From Streptomyces sindenensis (lineage in GTDB: Bacteria; Actinomycetota; Actinomycetes; Streptomycetales; Streptomycetaceae), in the NCBI RefSeq assembly GCF_014649035.1, contig NZ_BMSG01000050.1:1-34102 (forward strand): DNA of 34,102 bases, written 5' to 3'. Every line of letters starts with the position of its first letter. Within the stretch, counting starts at the first letter, position 1. Position numbers and translations under genes: made by a program. Below are positions 32,125-34,102 of the stretch, piece after piece. The notes beneath the pieces were generated by a model. That model searched no databases. It was not told the origin of the DNA and saw only the letters and a list, made by a program, of their open reading frames with translations.

Positions 32125-33432
32125 ATGACCACCACCCGGTCCACCATCAACACCACACCCACCCCCACCGCGCCCCGCCACCCGGCCCTCACCGCGTCCG
32201 ACCCCGAACTGGCCGCTCTGATCGGCGCGGAGGAGCGGCTCCAGGCCGACACCCTGCGCCTGATCCCCAGCGAGAACTACGTCTCCGCCGCCGTGCTCGA
32301 AGCCTCGGGCACCGTGCTCCAGAACAAGTACTCCGAGGGCTACCCCGGCAAGCGGTACTACGAGGGCCAGCAGGTCATCGACCAGGTCGAGACACTGGCG
32401 ATCCGCCGCGCGCAGGCCCTCTTCGGGATGGACCACGCCAACGTCCAGCCGTACTCCGGCTCCCCGGCCAACCTCGCCGCCTACCTGGCCTTCCTCCAGC
32501 CCGGTGACACCGTCCTCGGCATGTCCCTGCCGATGGGCGGCCACCTCACCCACGGCTGGGACGTCTCGGCCACCGGGCGCTGGTTCCGCGGCGTCCGGTA
32601 CGGGGTCCGCCGGGACACCGGCCGGGTCGACCTGGACGAGGTCCGCGACCTGGCCCTCGCCGAGCGGCCCCGGCTCATCTTCTGCGGCGGTACGGCCGTT
32701 CCCCGCACGATCGACTTCGCGGGCTTCGCGGAGATCGCCCGTGAGACGGGGGCCGTCCTGGTCGCGGACATCGCGCACATCGCCGGCCTGATCGCGGGCG
32801 GCGCACACTCCTCGCCCGCCGGTCACGCGGACGTCGTCTCCACCACCACCCACAAGACCCTGCGCGGCCCGCGCGGCGCGATGCTGCTCTCCACCGCCGA
32901 ACACGCCCGCGCCATCGACCGCGCCGTCTTCCCCGGCCTCCAAGGCGGCCCCCACAACCAGACCACGGCCGCCATCGCGGTGGCCCTCGGCGAAGCCGCC
33001 ACCGCCGGCTTCTGCTCCTACGCCCACCAGGTCGTGGCCAACGCCCGTGTCCTGGGGGAGGAGTTGGCGGCCCGCGGCTTCGACCTGGTCTCCGGCGGCA
33101 CCGACAACCACCTGTTGCTCATCGACCTCACCGACAAGGACGTCCCCGGCAAGACCGCGGCCAAGGCCCTCGACCGCGCGGGCATCGTCGTCAACTACAA
33201 CACCGTCCCCTACGACACCCGCAAGCCCTTCGACCCCTCCGGCATCCGGATCGGCACCCCGGCCCTCACCTCCCGGGGCGTCCCGGCCTCCGCGATGGGC
33301 ACGGTCGCCACCTGGATCACCACGGCGGTGGAAGCGGCACGCACGGGCGACGAGAGCGCGATCAGGAAGGTCCGGGACGAGGTGAAGGAGCTCATGGACG
33401 CTTACCCGGCACCGGGACTGCCGGTCGGCTGA
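32125..33432 (+). CDS. glyA: Serine hydroxymethyltransferase
   Basis: The protein has 435 residues. It is a PLP enzyme that interconverts serine and glycine, transferring the hydroxymethyl carbon to tetrahydrofolate to give 5,10-methylene-THF. Diagnostic segments are ADTLRLIPSENYVSAAVLEA, NKYSEGYPGKRYYEGQQVID, NVQPYSGSPANLAAYLA, ADIAHIAGLIAGG, and the PLP-lysine motif STTTHKTLRGPRGAM. The start at ATG 32125 follows GGAAGG by 8 bases; an upstream in-frame ATG falls inside the riboswitch and is rejected. The N-terminal TTTRSTINTTPTPTAP stretch is a disordered extension. It is controlled by the ZTP riboswitch leader and probably acts as the folate-charging step for purine synthesis. Confidence 0.97.
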   Translation: MTTTRSTINTTPTPTAPRHPALTASDPELAALIGAEERLQADTLRLIPSENYVSAAVLEASGTVLQNKYSEGYPGKRYYEGQQVIDQVETLAIRRAQALFGMDHANVQPYSGSPANLAAYLAFLQPGDTVLGMSLPMGGHLTHGWDVSATGRWFRGVRYGVRRDTGRVDLDEVRDLALAERPRLIFCGGTAVPRTIDFAGFAEIARETGAVLVADIAHIAGLIAGGAHSSPAGHADVVSTTTHKTLRGPRGAMLLSTAEHARAIDRAVFPGLQGGPHNQTTAAIAVALGEAATAGFCSYAHQVVANARVLGEELAARGFDLVSGGTDNHLLLIDLTDKDVPGKTAAKALDRAGIVVNYNTVPYDTRKPFDPSGIRIGTPALTSRGVPASAMGTVATWITTAVEAARTGDESAIRKVRDEVKELMDAYPAPGLPVG

Positions 33433-33546
33433 CGAGGCACTCTGCGCGCCTTCTTCACCTGTTCTCCGCCCGTCCAACCCCCCTCTGTGGCACCGTGGAT
33501 CGACTGATGACCCGGGTGTCCGGGCATCCGCGTAGGGGGGAATTCC

Positions 33547-33870
33547 ATGCGACTTCGTACCGCCGCGGCCTCGGCCGTCCTCGTCCTGTGCGCCACGGCG
33601 GGCCTGGCCGCCTGTTCGTCCTCGCCGGGCACCGCGGAGGCCGAGCGGCCCGCCGCCCCCACCGGACCGGCTTCCGTCAAGGGACTCGCGGAGAACATCG
33701 AGGCGGGCACGTTGCAGACGGGGCCGCCCGAGCTGAACGAGCAGAGCGTGGCGGGCCCCGAGAAGTGTGCCCGCTCCGTCGCCGACATCCCCGCGGAGTG
33801 CGCCGTCGACCCCTCGTTCGCCGTGGTCACCGAGGGGGAGCGGGCCGCCGAGCCGCCCACCCTGCCGTGA
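33547..33870 (+). CDS. Small lipoprotein
   Basis: The protein has 107 residues. The ATG at 33547 has GGGGGGAA about 7 bases upstream. The signal peptide is MRLRTAAASAVLVLCATAG followed by the lipobox LAAC, so the mature protein is anchored to the outer membrane face through Cys. The mature part is about 85 residues with two cysteines (EKCARS and AECAVD) that may pair, and has no family I can name. It is 114 bases downstream of glyA, with its own ribosome site, and is followed by a very strong hairpin. Confidence 0.85.
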   Translation: MRLRTAAASAVLVLCATAGLAACSSSPGTAEAERPAAPTGPASVKGLAENIEAGTLQTGPPELNEQSVAGPEKCARSVADIPAECAVDPSFAVVTEGERAAEPPTLP

Positions 33871-33900
33871 GCGCACCCCCGGGGAGCGGGTGAGAGAACC

Positions 33901-33946
33901 GGAACGGGAGGGCGGGCACACCACCGTGTGCCCGCCCTCCCGTTCC
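33901..33946 (+). terminator. 21-bp perfect hairpin terminator after the lipoprotein gene
   Basis: The arms 33901-33921 and 33926-33946 are fully complementary (21 pairs), with the 4-base loop CACC. It begins 30 bases after the lipoprotein stop and has no T tract. The last 130 bases before the end of the window contain only a CGTCACAG direct repeat (34007-34014, 34029-34036). Confidence 0.92.
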
Positions 33947-34073
33947 GCGTACCGCACCGCTCGCGCCCGTGCGACTTCCAGGATCACGGGCCCCGTTAAC
34001 CACTTGCGTCACAGGGGCCCCTTCCTTCCGTCACAGCGATCTCTTACTGATCGTTTCAGAATGGGGCCGACGG

Positions 34074-34102
34074 TCAGTCGTCGTCGAGCTGCTGAAGGAC
34101 CT
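34074..34102 (-). CDS. C-terminal end of an unidentified protein (partial)
   Basis: On the minus strand the frame ends VLQQLDDD then TGA (stop at 34074-34076), with G/C-rich third positions. It is the 3' end of a gene that continues beyond the window and is convergent with the lipoprotein gene. Eight residues do not allow identification. Confidence 0.4.

Overview
The window is high-GC DNA (roughly 70 % or more by eye) with G/C-ended codons, frequent GTG starts and many 4-base ATGA overlaps. Gene content is typical of a Streptomyces chromosome: FtsW/PBP pair, split LigD/Ku repair, AfsR-type SARP regulator, Ser/Thr kinase, BldA-era style lipoproteins and secreted SH3 protein. I see no insertion sequences, phage genes, CRISPR arrays, tRNAs or rRNAs. 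All identifications are from reading the sequence; no database search was run.

Layout. (1) Bases 1-4069: the 3' tip of a plus-strand gene, then a large minus-strand membrane protein that joins a degenerate kinase domain to an extracellular PQQ-type beta-propeller, a small unknown protein and a TetR regulator. (2) 4104-6414: two divergent diiron-carboxylate proteins, one AurF-like and one ferritin-like. (3) 6481-9491: an ADP-ribosylglycohydrolase, a proline-rich single-pass membrane protein, and a convergent amidase. (4) 9539-15383: cell-envelope block on the minus strand: FtsW/RodA-type and PbpA-type pair (overlapping), a secreted SH3 protein, and a lipoprotein coupled to a sensor histidine kinase that has no response regulator next to it. 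(5) 15548-18045: HEAT-repeat protein coupled to a small zinc-ribbon protein. (6) 18228-20291: divergent LigD-type primase-polymerase and Ku, the bacterial NHEJ core, followed by a transmembrane Ser/Thr kinase that overlaps tail-to-tail with a multi-pass membrane protein. (7) 23832-31722: an intergenic region holding a probable 15-codon gene and two hairpins, then an AfsR-like SARP-NB-ARC-TPR regulator, a divergent TagB/TagF-like transferase-fold protein with a coupled unknown gene, and a second NB-ARC-TPR (STAND) protein with a short repeated N-terminal motif. (8) 31967-33946: a ZTP-type riboswitch leader in front of glyA (serine hydroxymethyltransferase), a small lipoprotein and a very strong hairpin. 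The last 29 bases are the 3' end of another minus-strand gene.

How the parts may work together: the riboswitch links folate one-carbon status (ZTP/ZMP) to glyA. The LigD-Pol/Ku pair would join double-strand breaks with a ligase encoded elsewhere. The two NB-ARC proteins flanking the transferase pair look like a signalling/regulatory island whose output is unknown. The most novel-looking items are the 15-residue microprotein, the repeated VHG motif of the second STAND protein, the 214-bp antisense overlap between the unknown gene and that STAND gene, and the pseudokinase-propeller fusion.
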